A program made the translations under genes and the position numbers. Under the pieces are notes generated by a model that had not been told where the DNA came from, ran no database searches, and saw nothing but the letters and a program-made list of their open reading frames with translations. DNA of 64,000 nt from Lacrimispora sphenoides. GTDB lineage: Bacteria; Bacillota; Clostridia; Lachnospirales; Lachnospiraceae. Location of the stretch: positions 2,916,501 to 2,980,500 of the forward strand of contig NZ_FOIP01000001.1 in the NCBI RefSeq assembly GCF_900105215.1, written 5' to 3'. This document shows, piece by piece, positions 18,325 to 27,165 of the stretch. How positions within the stretch are numbered: the first letter of the stretch is position 1; each line of letters starts with the position of its first letter.

Positions 18325-19191
18325 ATGCAGGTATTTGTACAGCTGCTCATTACCGGTATTGCCATGGGCTTTATCTATGCTCTGGTAGGTATTGAGTACA
18401 CTCTTATCTGGAACGCAACAGGATTACTAAATTTCAGCCATGATAAGTTCATCTTATTTGGAGCTTATATGTTTGCCGGTACCTATGTGCTGGGTCTTGG
18501 GCTTCCGCCGATACTAGCAATTCTTTTCACAATTCTTACCATGTTTTTATTAGGTATTGTCAGCGCGTTTGTAATTTTTAATCCGCTAAGCAAGCTTTCC
18601 ACCAATTTATTCGCAGTGATCGGAACCGTTATCCTTGGCAGGATCATGATAGAGTCGGTTCGCCTGATCTGGGGGCCTCTTCCCTTTACACTGGATAATT
18701 TCATGAGAGGATCCATTCACTTTGGTTCTGTGGTAGTCTCAAAAGCTCATTTGGTTATAATTGTGGTATGTTCCTTAATTACCGCTGGCCTTCAGGTTTT
18801 CTTTAAAGCAACCAAGACCGGAAAAGCCATGCGTTGTGTATCGGAAAATAAAACGGCAGCATCCTTAATGGGAATCAATGTTCCCATGAACATCGCCTTT
18901 ACCATTGGTTTATCAGCGATTGTCTGTGCCACCATCGGAATCCTGGTAATTCCTATATTCAATGTGGAACTTCAAATGTCATCCATGATCGGTTTAAAAG
19001 GATTTGCCTCCGGTGTCATCGGCGGCTTTGGCTACCTTCCAGGGGCAATTGTGGGGGGTATCCTACTTGGAGTGGTTGAAATCTTTGGAAGTATGCTGAT
19101 TCCGTCTGTTTATAAAGACTGTTTGTCATTTGTACTGTTAATCATTTTCTTGTTGGTGAGACCGTCAGGAATTCTGGGAAATAAGAGATAA
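18325..19191 (+). CDS. ABC permease, LivH-like
   Basis: A 288-residue inner-membrane permease with about eight hydrophobic segments. The LivH-type N-terminus reads GIAMGFIYALVGIEYTLIW, and the conserved cytoplasmic loop is TKTGKAMRCVSENKTAASLM. It forms a heterodimeric channel with the next gene product. The ribosome-binding site GAGGAGG precedes the ATG, and the LivM-like gene begins 15 bp after the stop. Confidence 0.93.
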   Translation: MQVFVQLLITGIAMGFIYALVGIEYTLIWNATGLLNFSHDKFILFGAYMFAGTYVLGLGLPPILAILFTILTMFLLGIVSAFVIFNPLSKLSTNLFAVIGTVILGRIMIESVRLIWGPLPFTLDNFMRGSIHFGSVVVSKAHLVIIVVCSLITAGLQVFFKATKTGKAMRCVSENKTAASLMGINVPMNIAFTIGLSAIVCATIGILVIPIFNVELQMSSMIGLKGFASGVIGGFGYLPGAIVGGILLGVVEIFGSMLIPSVYKDCLSFVLLIIFLLVRPSGILGNKR

Positions 19192-19206
19192 GGGAGGAGG
19201 AAAGCA

Positions 19207-20178
19207 ATGAAAATAAACAAAACATCGGCATTAATTGCAGCAGCAGCCATTGCTCTGGCAGCGATCCTACCCATGTTTATTTCCAATAACTATCATCTGA
19301 ATCTGATGATCCAGGTATTAATTAATATCATTATAGTAGTGGGTCTTAATTTCATAACCGGCCTTACCGGTCAGATGAATCTGGGAACTGCCGGTATATT
19401 CTCTATGGGAGCATATACGTCTTCCCTGCTGGCAACAAGACTTGGGATCAATCCATGGATTTGCTTAATTGCAGCCGTGGGTATGGGATTTTTAATAGGA
19501 ATGGGTCTTGGCTATCCTTCCTTAAGGGTGTCCGGAGTATATTTAGCCCTTACTACCATTGGTTTTTCTGAAATTGTCCGTATTCTGATGACGAATTTAA
19601 CAGGCCTGACAGGAGGAGCATTGGGCGTAACGGGAATTCCCCCATTTTCTATCCTGGGCCATAAGTTCCAGACCAATAAAGAGATTTACTATCTCTATCT
19701 GGTCATAGCGGTCATTCTTATCTTTAACGCATACCGGATTGTTAACTCCAAATGGGGACGGGCTTTCCTGGCAGTTAAGGATAATCCGGATGCGGTGGAA
19801 GCAGGAGGGATCAACATTGCGTCCATTAAGATTTTAGCGTTTACCCTTGCAGCTGTTTATGCAACAGTGGCAGGAAGCCTTTATGCCCATTACGTTGGTT
19901 TCATCAATCCTAGTGCGTATAACCTTGAGTATTCCATTAACTACGTTGTCATGTTGGTTATCGGAGGAATCGGCTCTGTGCCAGGCAATGTGCTCGGGGC
20001 GATTCTGGTTACTTTAGTGCCGGAATTATTAAGATTCATGGAAAATTACTACTGGCTGGTATTTTCAATCATCACTCTGCTGTTTGTCATCTTTATGCCA
20101 AATGGGATCGTTTCTCTATTTAAGGGTAAGAAGAGGGCAGCAAAAGCAGGGAAAGGAGTGCAGGCAAATGGCAGATAA
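19207..20178 (+). CDS. ABC permease, LivM-like
   Basis: A 323-residue permease with about nine membrane segments, containing the LivM hallmark GLTGQMNLGTAGIFSMGAY and the loop NSKWGRAFLAVKDNPDAVEA. It partners the LivH-like subunit. The basic C-terminal tail overlaps the start of the LivG-like ATPase gene by 11 bp, indicating tight co-translation. Confidence 0.93.
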   Translation: MKINKTSALIAAAAIALAAILPMFISNNYHLNLMIQVLINIIIVVGLNFITGLTGQMNLGTAGIFSMGAYTSSLLATRLGINPWICLIAAVGMGFLIGMGLGYPSLRVSGVYLALTTIGFSEIVRILMTNLTGLTGGALGVTGIPPFSILGHKFQTNKEIYYLYLVIAVILIFNAYRIVNSKWGRAFLAVKDNPDAVEAGGINIASIKILAFTLAAVYATVAGSLYAHYVGFINPSAYNLEYSINYVVMLVIGGIGSVPGNVLGAILVTLVPELLRFMENYYWLVFSIITLLFVIFMPNGIVSLFKGKKRAAKAGKGVQANGR

Positions 20179-20983
20179 CAGAGAAGGAAAATCTATTTTA
20201 ACCCTGAAACATGTAACAAAACGTTTTTCCGGGCTGGTTGCGGTAAATGATCTGTCTCTGGATATGAAAGAACGTACTATTCATGCTTTGATCGGACCAA
20301 ACGGAGCAGGTAAGTCAACTGCTATCAATATGATCACCGGCCTTCTGCCGTTAACAGAGGGTGAGATTTACCATGAGAATACGAAAATAAGCGGTATGAG
20401 TGCCCATCAGATCGCCCAGACCAGCTGCAGCCGGACCTTCCAGAATTTAAAGTTATATCGTTCCATGACAGTGAAAGAAAACTTAATGATGGGAAATATG
20501 ACAGACCGGAAGCAGGGCTTTGTACCTTTTCTGTTTGATATTAAGAACGCATACAGGGAAGAGAAGCTTATGAATGAAAAAGCAGATCAGATCCTGGAGT
20601 TTATGGGATTAAAGGATCTGGCAGAAGAGTATCCGTCCAATATGCCTTATGGAAAACAGAAACTTACGGAGCTTGCCAGGTCTCTCATGTCAGATCCAAG
20701 ACTTCTGTTCTTAGATGAACCTGCCGCAGGACTCAATCCCTCCGAACGTGTGGAATTTGTAAATATTATGCTTAAGGTATTTGATTCCGGCATCGATATT
20801 TTCCTCATTGAGCACAATATGGATGTTATCATGAATATCAGCAATTATATTACCGTTATTAACTTTGGAGCTAAAATTGCCGAAGGCACACCGGAAGAAA
20901 TACAGCAGGATCCGTTGGTAATTAAGGCGTATTTAGGCGACCGGTATAAACAGAATATGGCAAGGGGGGCTTCAAATGCTTAA
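20168..20983 (+). CDS. ABC ATP-binding protein, LivG-like
   Basis: A 271-residue ATPase. Walker A is GPNGAGKSTAINMITG, the LivG-type Q-loop region reads TSCSRTFQNLKLYRSMTVKE, Walker B is LLFLDEPAAGLNPSE, and the switch is FLIEHNMDVIM. The ABC signature is unusual: MPYGKQKLTELARSL in place of LSGGQ-type, as seen in LivG. The ATG at 20168 follows AAAGGAG; the longer frame from 20084 lies inside the LivM-like gene. It overlaps the LivF-like gene by 8 bp. Confidence 0.93.
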   Translation: MADNREGKSILTLKHVTKRFSGLVAVNDLSLDMKERTIHALIGPNGAGKSTAINMITGLLPLTEGEIYHENTKISGMSAHQIAQTSCSRTFQNLKLYRSMTVKENLMMGNMTDRKQGFVPFLFDIKNAYREEKLMNEKADQILEFMGLKDLAEEYPSNMPYGKQKLTELARSLMSDPRLLFLDEPAAGLNPSERVEFVNIMLKVFDSGIDIFLIEHNMDVIMNISNYITVINFGAKIAEGTPEEIQQDPLVIKAYLGDRYKQNMARGASNA

Positions 20984-21686
20984 AGTAAATGGCATTGACG
21001 TATATTATGGCAAGGTTCAGGCTCTGTTTGACGTATCCATTGAAGTGGGTGACCGGGAAATCGTATCCATCATCGGAGCCAACGGAGCAGGAAAGACTAC
21101 CCTGATGAAATCTATTATGGGAATCAATAAACCGAAAAACGGCACCATCGAATACAACGGCCAGGTCATAAGCGGCCTCCCTCCCCATAAGGTGGTAAGT
21201 AAAAAGATTGTTTATATCCCTGAGGGCCGTGAAATTTTCCCCAATATGACGGTTCAGGAAAATCTGGAAATGGGCGCTTATTCTGTAAAGTTATCAAAGG
21301 CGGAAATGGAGCGTCATCTGGAAGAACAGTACGATATTTTTCCGAGGCTTAAGGAACGGGCAAAACAAAAAGCCGGTTCCATGTCAGGAGGCGAGCAGCA
21401 GATGTTAGCCATAGCAAGAGGGCTAATGTCAGATCCGGAGCTTTTGATGCTTGATGAGCCAAGCCTTGGTCTTGCACCAGTCATTGTTGATGACATGTTT
21501 GATGTAATTGTCCGCGTAAATAAGGTGAGAAATATACCGATCGCTATCGTGGAGCAGAATGCATTTATGGCCATGTCCATATCTGACAGGACCTATGTAT
21601 TGGAAGTGGGTAACCTTGTTACCCATGGAGAAAGCAAGGCACTGATGGATTCTGATGAAATTAAAAAAGCTTATCTGGGAGGCTGA
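20976..21686 (+). CDS. ABC ATP-binding protein, LivF-like
   Basis: A 236-residue second ATPase. Walker A GANGAGKTTLMKSIMG, signature MSGGEQQMLAIARGL, Walker B LLMLDEPSLGLAP, switch IAIVEQNAFMAM. It pairs with the LivG-like protein to drive import. The ribosome-binding site is AAGGGGGG, and the start lies inside the end of the preceding gene. The dehydrogenase gene begins 41 bp later on the same strand. Confidence 0.94.
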   Translation: MLKVNGIDVYYGKVQALFDVSIEVGDREIVSIIGANGAGKTTLMKSIMGINKPKNGTIEYNGQVISGLPPHKVVSKKIVYIPEGREIFPNMTVQENLEMGAYSVKLSKAEMERHLEEQYDIFPRLKERAKQKAGSMSGGEQQMLAIARGLMSDPELLMLDEPSLGLAPVIVDDMFDVIVRVNKVRNIPIAIVEQNAFMAMSISDRTYVLEVGNLVTHGESKALMDSDEIKKAYLGG

Positions 21687-21727
21687 CGGCCTCCCACTGT
21701 TTACATAATGAATGGAGGTAAAAGAAA

Positions 21728-22744
21728 TTGCGCGCTATTTATTTAGAAGAACCGTGGAAGGTTGCATGTATTGACAATGAGAAACCAGAGCCAAAGGAAG
21801 GTCAGGCCCTTATAAAAGTACGGGCAGCAGGTATCTGTGGAAGTGATATAGGTGCTTACCGGGGAACCAATCCTCTGGTATCCTATCCAAGGATTATCGG
21901 CCATGAGGTTGTGGGAGAGGTAATATCCATTCCGGAGGACAACAGGAAAGGAATTAAAGCAGGAGACCATGTGATCGTAGATCCCTATCTCTTTTGCGGA
22001 GAGTGCTACCCCTGTTCCATTGGACGAACCAATTGCTGTACCGATTTAAAGGTACTTGGCGTCCATGTGGAGGGAGGAATGTCCGACTATATGGTACATC
22101 CGGCAGATATGCTGTGGAAGCTTCCGGAAGATATGCCATGGGATATTGCACCGATGGCAGAGCCTCTTACCATTGCCTTACATGGCATTCACAGAGGCAG
22201 TTTAAAGAAAGGGGAGCATGTGGCGATCATAGGGGCAGGCCCCATCGGTCTTCTGGCAGCCATGTCAGCTCTGGCTTATGAGGCAGTGCCTATTGTTATT
22301 GACGTTGTTGCTGAGCGCCTTTCTTTTGCAAAAGAGCTGGGAGTAAAATATACCATTCATTCAGCAGAAGAAAATCTGACAGAAAAGGTATTTGAATATA
22401 CCGATGGCCGTTTGGCAGAGCTTGTCATGGAGTGTTCTGGTGCAAACCCGGCAGTCCGCTCTGCCCTGGACATTACAGCGAACGCAGGCCGGATTACGTT
22501 GACCGGATGGCCGAAAAAAGAAACTCCGCTCCCTACCGATATGATCACCAGAAAGGAAATTGATATCCGCGGTGCCCGTACCAGTGCCAATGAATTTGAA
22601 GAAGCCATTGAGCTGATCCATTCAGGCAGGGTAGATGTGAGAAAAATACTGACCAAAACCGTTACGATGGAAGAAACCCCGGAAGTGATCGCTGATATTG
22701 AACAAAATTCCGGTAACTATATGAAAGTAAACGTAATTCTGTGA
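21728..22744 (+). CDS. Zinc-dependent alcohol/polyol dehydrogenase
   Basis: A 338-residue medium-chain dehydrogenase of the threonine/sorbitol dehydrogenase group. Catalytic zinc ligands lie in AAGICGSDIGAYRG (Cys) and IIGHEVVGEV (His-Glu). Structural zinc is held by the four-cysteine lobe CGECYPCSIGRTNCC. The NAD(P) motif is VAIIGAGPIGLLAAMSAL. It oxidises a secondary alcohol; the substrate is unknown. The start is TTG 21728 (MRAIYLEEPWKV), placed by the GGAGGT ribosome-binding site. It is the distal gene of the Liv-type operon, so it probably acts on the imported compound. Confidence 0.88.
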   Translation: MRAIYLEEPWKVACIDNEKPEPKEGQALIKVRAAGICGSDIGAYRGTNPLVSYPRIIGHEVVGEVISIPEDNRKGIKAGDHVIVDPYLFCGECYPCSIGRTNCCTDLKVLGVHVEGGMSDYMVHPADMLWKLPEDMPWDIAPMAEPLTIALHGIHRGSLKKGEHVAIIGAGPIGLLAAMSALAYEAVPIVIDVVAERLSFAKELGVKYTIHSAEENLTEKVFEYTDGRLAELVMECSGANPAVRSALDITANAGRITLTGWPKKETPLPTDMITRKEIDIRGARTSANEFEEAIELIHSGRVDVRKILTKTVTMEETPEVIADIEQNSGNYMKVNVIL

Positions 22745-22783
22745 CGGATGGCAGGAGAAAAGTCATACAGAAGAAAATGATGA

Positions 22784-22812
22784 TTGACAAATAAAGCTTT
22801 AGAACGTATAAT
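22784..22812 (+). promoter_or_regulatory. Consensus sigmaA promoter of the riboswitch-ATPase unit
   Basis: TTGACA (22784-22789), 17 bp spacer, TATAAT (22807-22812): a perfect match to the housekeeping consensus. Transcription should start about 22819, some 45 nt before the aptamer. Confidence 0.88.
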
Positions 22813-22862
22813 TGTCTGGATCGAAGACATAAGCATCTGATTTACAATTAAATATGCTTCAT

Positions 22863-22953
22863 TAAGAGGGAGTAGTTTTAATGCATCGTCAACATCCTGA
22901 CTGCCAAAGGGCAGCCTGGTGGTGCATGCCAGACAATGGTTACCAGACTTTTA
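22863..22953 (+). ncRNA. yybP-ykoY manganese riboswitch aptamer
   Basis: The conserved elements of this RNA are present in order: AAGAGGGAGTAG (loop L1), TCGTCAACATCC (the second conserved loop), a CTGCC-aaag-GGCAG hairpin, a GCAT/ATGC stem and a closing strand CCAGACTTTT that pairs with the 5' AAGAG as P1. The class senses Mn2+ and typically turns on Mn2+ efflux genes, including P-type ATPases. The 3' strand of P1 (from 22945) is also the first arm of the terminator, so ligand binding should prevent termination (ON switch). Confidence 0.85.
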
Positions 22954-23022
22954 ATGTATTTATTCTGAACATTTAATATTTTTCAGAATAAGTGCATTGA
23001 AAGTCTTTTTCTTTTTCTTTTT
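22945..23022 (+). terminator. Riboswitch-controlled terminator
   Basis: A long stem pairs 22945-22967 (starting AGACTTTTAATG) with 22984-23006 (ending GCATTGAAAGTCT), nearly perfectly over 23 nt, followed by a T-rich run to 23018. Its 5' arm overlaps aptamer helix P1, so the two structures exclude each other. Confidence 0.85.
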
Positions 23023-23101
23023 GGGGCAATAATAAATCAGAGAGATCAAACAGTACATGTTGATGCAGGCTGTCCGTATGGGCAGCAGAATGGAGGAAAG
23101 T

Positions 23102-25705
23102 TTGAAAGACTGGTATCAGAAAACAGAAGAAGAAGTTTTAGAAGCGCTTCATACGTCAAAGGAAGGCTTAAGTGCAACAGAAGCAGCCGGACTTCTTGCC
23201 AGCAAGGGAGAAAATATTCTGGAGGAGGGAAAGAAAAAAAGCACCCTTCAAGTATTTGCCGAGCAGTTCCGTGATCTGCTGGTGGTCATTCTGATTGCAG
23301 CGGCTGTCATTTCCATGCTTTCAGGAAATGCAGAAAGTACCATCGTTATCGTAGCGGTTATTGTGCTGAATGCAGTTCTTGGAACCGTGCAGCATGAAAA
23401 GGCCCAGAAGTCTCTGGCAAGCTTAAAGTCCTTATCGTCACCAACTGCCAAGGTGATCCGGGATGGACAAAAGGTAGAGATCGCTTCCAAAGGTGTGGTT
23501 CCCGGAGATATCCTGCTTCTGGAAGCCGGAGATATGGTAGTGGCTGATGGACGGATCCTTAATAATTATTCCCTGCAGGTAAACGAAAGCTCCTTAACCG
23601 GCGAATCTACCAATGTGGATAAGGAAGAAGGGACTCTTGATACAGAAGCACCTCTGGCAGACCGGACCAATATGGTTTATTCCGGAAGCCTGGTTACTTA
23701 TGGCAGAGCGGTTGTAGCTATCACCGGAACCGGAATGGATACGGAGATCGGAAAGATCGCCAGCCTGATGAATGCGACTAAGGAGAAAAAAACACCTTTG
23801 CAGATCAGTCTGGATCAGTTTTCCAGCCGGCTTGCCATGGTCATTATGGTGATCTGCGCCATGGTGTTCCTGTTAAGTATTTATCGTAAAATGCCACTTT
23901 TAGACTCCCTGATGTTTGCTGTGGCTCTTGCAGTTGCTGCGATTCCAGAGGCCTTAAGCTCCATCGTAACCATTGTACAGGCAATGGGAACACAGCGAAT
24001 GGCAAAAGAAAATGCTATTATTAAGGAATTAAAGGCGGTGGAAAGCCTTGGCTGCGTTTCCGTCATCTGCTCTGATAAGACCGGAACCCTGACCCAAAAT
24101 AAGATGACTGTAAAGGATATCTATGTGGATGGCAAAGTCTGTCAACCGGATGAGTTAGACCTTCGCAACCAGCTCCACCGGTATCTGCTTTACGATGCAC
24201 TGCTGACCAACGATTCCTCTATTGTAGAAGGAAAGGGGATCGGAGATCCTACGGAGTATGCCCTTCTTGAAATGGCAGGAAAAGTCAGCTTAAGTCATGA
24301 TCTCATCAGGGAAATGATGCACCGTCTGGAAGAGATTCCTTTTGATTCCGACCGGAAGCTGATGAGCACCAAATACCAGCTCCATGGAGTTCCTACCATA
24401 CTGACAAAGGGTGCGGTGGATGTATTGCTGTACCGGACCACCCACATCCGTACCTCGGAAGGAGTCAGGGAACTGACAGAAAAAGACCGGGAGAATATCC
24501 TGGAGCAGAATATGAGATTTTCAGAGAATGGACTTCGAGTGCTTGCTTTTGCCTATAAGGAAGTAGAAGAAGACCATGTGCTTTCCTTAAAATCAGAAAA
24601 CGACTTTATCTTTATTGGGCTTATCTCCATGGTTGACCCGCCGAGAGAAGAGTCTAAAGATGCGGTAGCCGATGCCAAACGGGCAGGAATCCGGCCGGTA
24701 ATGATCACCGGAGATCATAAGATAACGGCAACTGCCATAGCAAAACAGATCGGTATTTTTGAAAAGGGAGATATGGCTGTTACCGGCGCGGAATTAGACG
24801 CAATGACCGATGAAGAGCTTGACTTAAATATTACTAAGACTTCCGTATATGCCAGAGTTTCGCCGGAAAATAAGATCCGAATTGTGGACGCATGGCAGAG
24901 GCGGGGAAATGTTGTTTCTATGACAGGAGACGGAGTCAATGATGCGCCTGCCTTAAAGAAGGCCGACATCGGAGTGGCTATGGGAATCACCGGTACGGAG
25001 GTTTCCAAGGATGCTGCATCTATGATTCTGGCAGATGATAACTTTGCAACCATTATAAAGGCAGTTGCCAACGGCCGTAATGTTTACCGGAACATAAAAA
25101 ACGCCATTCAGTTTTTGCTGTCCGGCAACATGGCGGGAATCCTTTCCGTCCTGTATACATCGATTATGGCTCTTCCTGTGCCCTTTGCACCGGTTCATCT
25201 GCTGTTCATTAACCTGCTGACTGATTCACTTCCGGCAATCGCTATTGGCATGGAGCCTGCGGAGCACGGACTGCTTAACAGGAAGCCAAGAGATCCAAAA
25301 GAGGGAATCCTGTCCAAAGAATTTATGCTTAAGATACTGGTGCAGGGCGCTCTGATTGCCGTATGTACCATGACGGCTTTCCATATCGGATTAAAGCAGG
25401 GCAGTGCAGCCACAGCCAGCACCATGGCCTTTTGTACCCTGACCCTTTCCCGGTTGTTCCACGGATTTAACTGCAGAAGCCGCCAGTCTATTTTCCGGTT
25501 GGGTTTTGCAAGCAACTGGTACAGTCTTGGAGCATTCCTTGCAGGAGTTTTCCTGTTAAGCCTTGTTATGTTTGTGCCTGTCCTTGAAAAGCTGTTTTCC
25601 GTAGCTCCTCTAACAGCCAGCCAGATTGGCATCATATATGGTCTTGCAGTCATTCCTACGATCATCATACAGTTAACAAAAATCATAAAAGAAAACAGGA
25701 AATAA
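23102..25705 (+). CDS. P-type cation-transporting ATPase (P2A, probably Mn2+/Ca2+ efflux)
   Basis: An 867-residue P2A ATPase, the usual bacterial size. Actuator motif TGES, phosphorylation motif SDKTGTLTQNKM, nucleotide-binding KGA and hinge TGDGVNDAPALKKADIGVAMG are all present, with about ten membrane segments. The M4 ion motif reads IPEAL rather than the PEGLP of classic Ca2+ pumps. TTG 23102 (LKDWYQKTEEEVLEALHTS) is chosen because GGAGG lies 5 bp upstream and homologues start at this point; ATGs at 23057, 23063 and 23090 lack good sites. The riboswitch leader argues that Mn2+ is the physiological signal and likely a cargo (inference). Confidence 0.92.
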   Translation: MKDWYQKTEEEVLEALHTSKEGLSATEAAGLLASKGENILEEGKKKSTLQVFAEQFRDLLVVILIAAAVISMLSGNAESTIVIVAVIVLNAVLGTVQHEKAQKSLASLKSLSSPTAKVIRDGQKVEIASKGVVPGDILLLEAGDMVVADGRILNNYSLQVNESSLTGESTNVDKEEGTLDTEAPLADRTNMVYSGSLVTYGRAVVAITGTGMDTEIGKIASLMNATKEKKTPLQISLDQFSSRLAMVIMVICAMVFLLSIYRKMPLLDSLMFAVALAVAAIPEALSSIVTIVQAMGTQRMAKENAIIKELKAVESLGCVSVICSDKTGTLTQNKMTVKDIYVDGKVCQPDELDLRNQLHRYLLYDALLTNDSSIVEGKGIGDPTEYALLEMAGKVSLSHDLIREMMHRLEEIPFDSDRKLMSTKYQLHGVPTILTKGAVDVLLYRTTHIRTSEGVRELTEKDRENILEQNMRFSENGLRVLAFAYKEVEEDHVLSLKSENDFIFIGLISMVDPPREESKDAVADAKRAGIRPVMITGDHKITATAIAKQIGIFEKGDMAVTGAELDAMTDEELDLNITKTSVYARVSPENKIRIVDAWQRRGNVVSMTGDGVNDAPALKKADIGVAMGITGTEVSKDAASMILADDNFATIIKAVANGRNVYRNIKNAIQFLLSGNMAGILSVLYTSIMALPVPFAPVHLLFINLLTDSLPAIAIGMEPAEHGLLNRKPRDPKEGILSKEFMLKILVQGALIAVCTMTAFHIGLKQGSAATASTMAFCTLTLSRLFHGFNCRSRQSIFRLGFASNWYSLGAFLAGVFLLSLVMFVPVLEKLFSVAPLTASQIGIIYGLAVIPTIIIQLTKIIKENRK

Positions 25706-25713
25706 TTACTTCT

Positions 25714-25757
25714 AAAAAAGAGGTTCAACCGTAAAAAAAGTGTTGAACCTCTTTTTT
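25714..25757 (+). terminator. Terminator after the P-type ATPase
   Basis: A 16-bp perfect stem AAAAAAGAGGTTCAAC/GTTGAACCTCTTTTTT with a 12-nt loop, ending in six T residues. Confidence 0.92.
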
Positions 25758-25813
25758 AAAAATGTTAAAATATTTCAGTACATAAAATTAAATATAGGAG
25801 AAAGGAACGACAC

Positions 25814-27115
25814 ATGACAGGACAACTTTCACTAAAAGTGAGAAATTGCGGACCGCTGTCCAGGCGGACGAAATTCCAAATTCTTGCCCTGGTGCCGATT
25901 TATTTTATTGTTGCAGGCCTCTTACTGCAGCCGTTCGATGAAATCTGGAGGGGTATCATTACAATTGTCAGGGAGCCAGATTTCCTGATTACGGATTATT
26001 TTGCTATTGGCGGCGTAGGAGCTGCTTTTGTTAATGCGGGTGTATTAACCTTATTAAGTATTGCAATTGTATATTTTCTTGGTATGGAGATGAGCGGCCA
26101 TACTATAACCTCATGCTTTCTTATGTTTGGTTTTTCTTTGTTTGGGAAAAATATCATGAACATATGGGCTATCATGCTGGGCATCTGCCTGTATTCTTAT
26201 TATCACAAAACTTCCATTACACGTTATATTTATGTTGGCTTTTACGGGACCTCATTGTCCCCGATCATCACTCAGATCATGCAGATCGGCAATTTACATT
26301 TGGCGTCCAGGCTGATTTTGAGCATTTTTGTAGGATTGGCAATTGGATTTGTACTTCCGCCCTTGTCCACTCATACGCATTACGCCCACAAGGGATATTC
26401 TCTCTATAATGTGGGATTTTCTGCCGGCATCATTGCCACAGTGATTGTATCACTGATGAAGTCCTTTGGAATCACTATAGAGACAAGACTGATCTGGTTT
26501 GAGGGCAACAATGAGTTGTTTGCAAGGTTGCTTCTGTTTTTGTTTTTTGGTATGATAATATTTGCATTCCTGTTATCAGAGAATGTTGGAAAGCGTTATC
26601 TGGAAATACTGAAAACCTATGGTCTCAGCGGAACCGATTATGTAAAGAGTGAGGGATTTGGGCCTACACTCCTTAATATGGGAATTAACGGAATTGTAGC
26701 AACATTGTTCCTTGTTATGTCAGGAGGTGCGTTAAACGGACCTACGATTGGAGGGATATTCACCATTGTAGGCTTCAGTGCAACAGGAAAGCACCTGCGA
26801 AACATTCTCCCTATCATGATGGGAGTGGTACTTGGAGGAGCGATTCAGAACTGGAGCATTACGGATCCCAACGCTCTTCTTGCACTTTTATTGTCGACAA
26901 CCCTTGCACCGATTGCCGGTGAGTTCGGCATTATAGCGGGTATTATAGCCGGATTTTTACACTCTGCCGCTGCGCTTAATGTAGGCATTGTTTACGGCGG
27001 AATGAACCTTTATAACAATGGCTTTGCAGGAGGTCTCATAGCCACCTTCCTGGTACCGGTGTACCAGTCTGTCCGGGACAGAAGCGCGCGGGCCAAGGTC
27101 CATGATTCCTTATAG
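25814..27115 (+). CDS. DUF1576 multi-pass membrane protein
   Basis: A 433-residue hydrophobic protein with about ten to twelve membrane segments, including repeated glycine-rich helices (ALNGPTIGGIFTIVGFSATGKH, shown by its start; GLAIGFVLPPLSTHTHYAHKG). The sequence matches my recollection of the DUF1576 family, which is widespread in Clostridia and has no established role. The ribosome-binding site AGGAG lies about 8 bp before the ATG. It stands alone between a terminator and the ABC-F gene. The internal pseudo-repeat suggests a transporter or channel fold, but no substrate can be named. Confidence 0.75.
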   Translation: MTGQLSLKVRNCGPLSRRTKFQILALVPIYFIVAGLLLQPFDEIWRGIITIVREPDFLITDYFAIGGVGAAFVNAGVLTLLSIAIVYFLGMEMSGHTITSCFLMFGFSLFGKNIMNIWAIMLGICLYSYYHKTSITRYIYVGFYGTSLSPIITQIMQIGNLHLASRLILSIFVGLAIGFVLPPLSTHTHYAHKGYSLYNVGFSAGIIATVIVSLMKSFGITIETRLIWFEGNNELFARLLLFLFFGMIIFAFLLSENVGKRYLEILKTYGLSGTDYVKSEGFGPTLLNMGINGIVATLFLVMSGGALNGPTIGGIFTIVGFSATGKHLRNILPIMMGVVLGGAIQNWSITDPNALLALLLSTTLAPIAGEFGIIAGIIAGFLHSAAALNVGIVYGGMNLYNNGFAGGLIATFLVPVYQSVRDRSARAKVHDSL

Positions 27116-27165
27116 CTTCATGAGAAACGAAAGCCAGAATAAAATTAATTTAAGAACAGGAAAAT

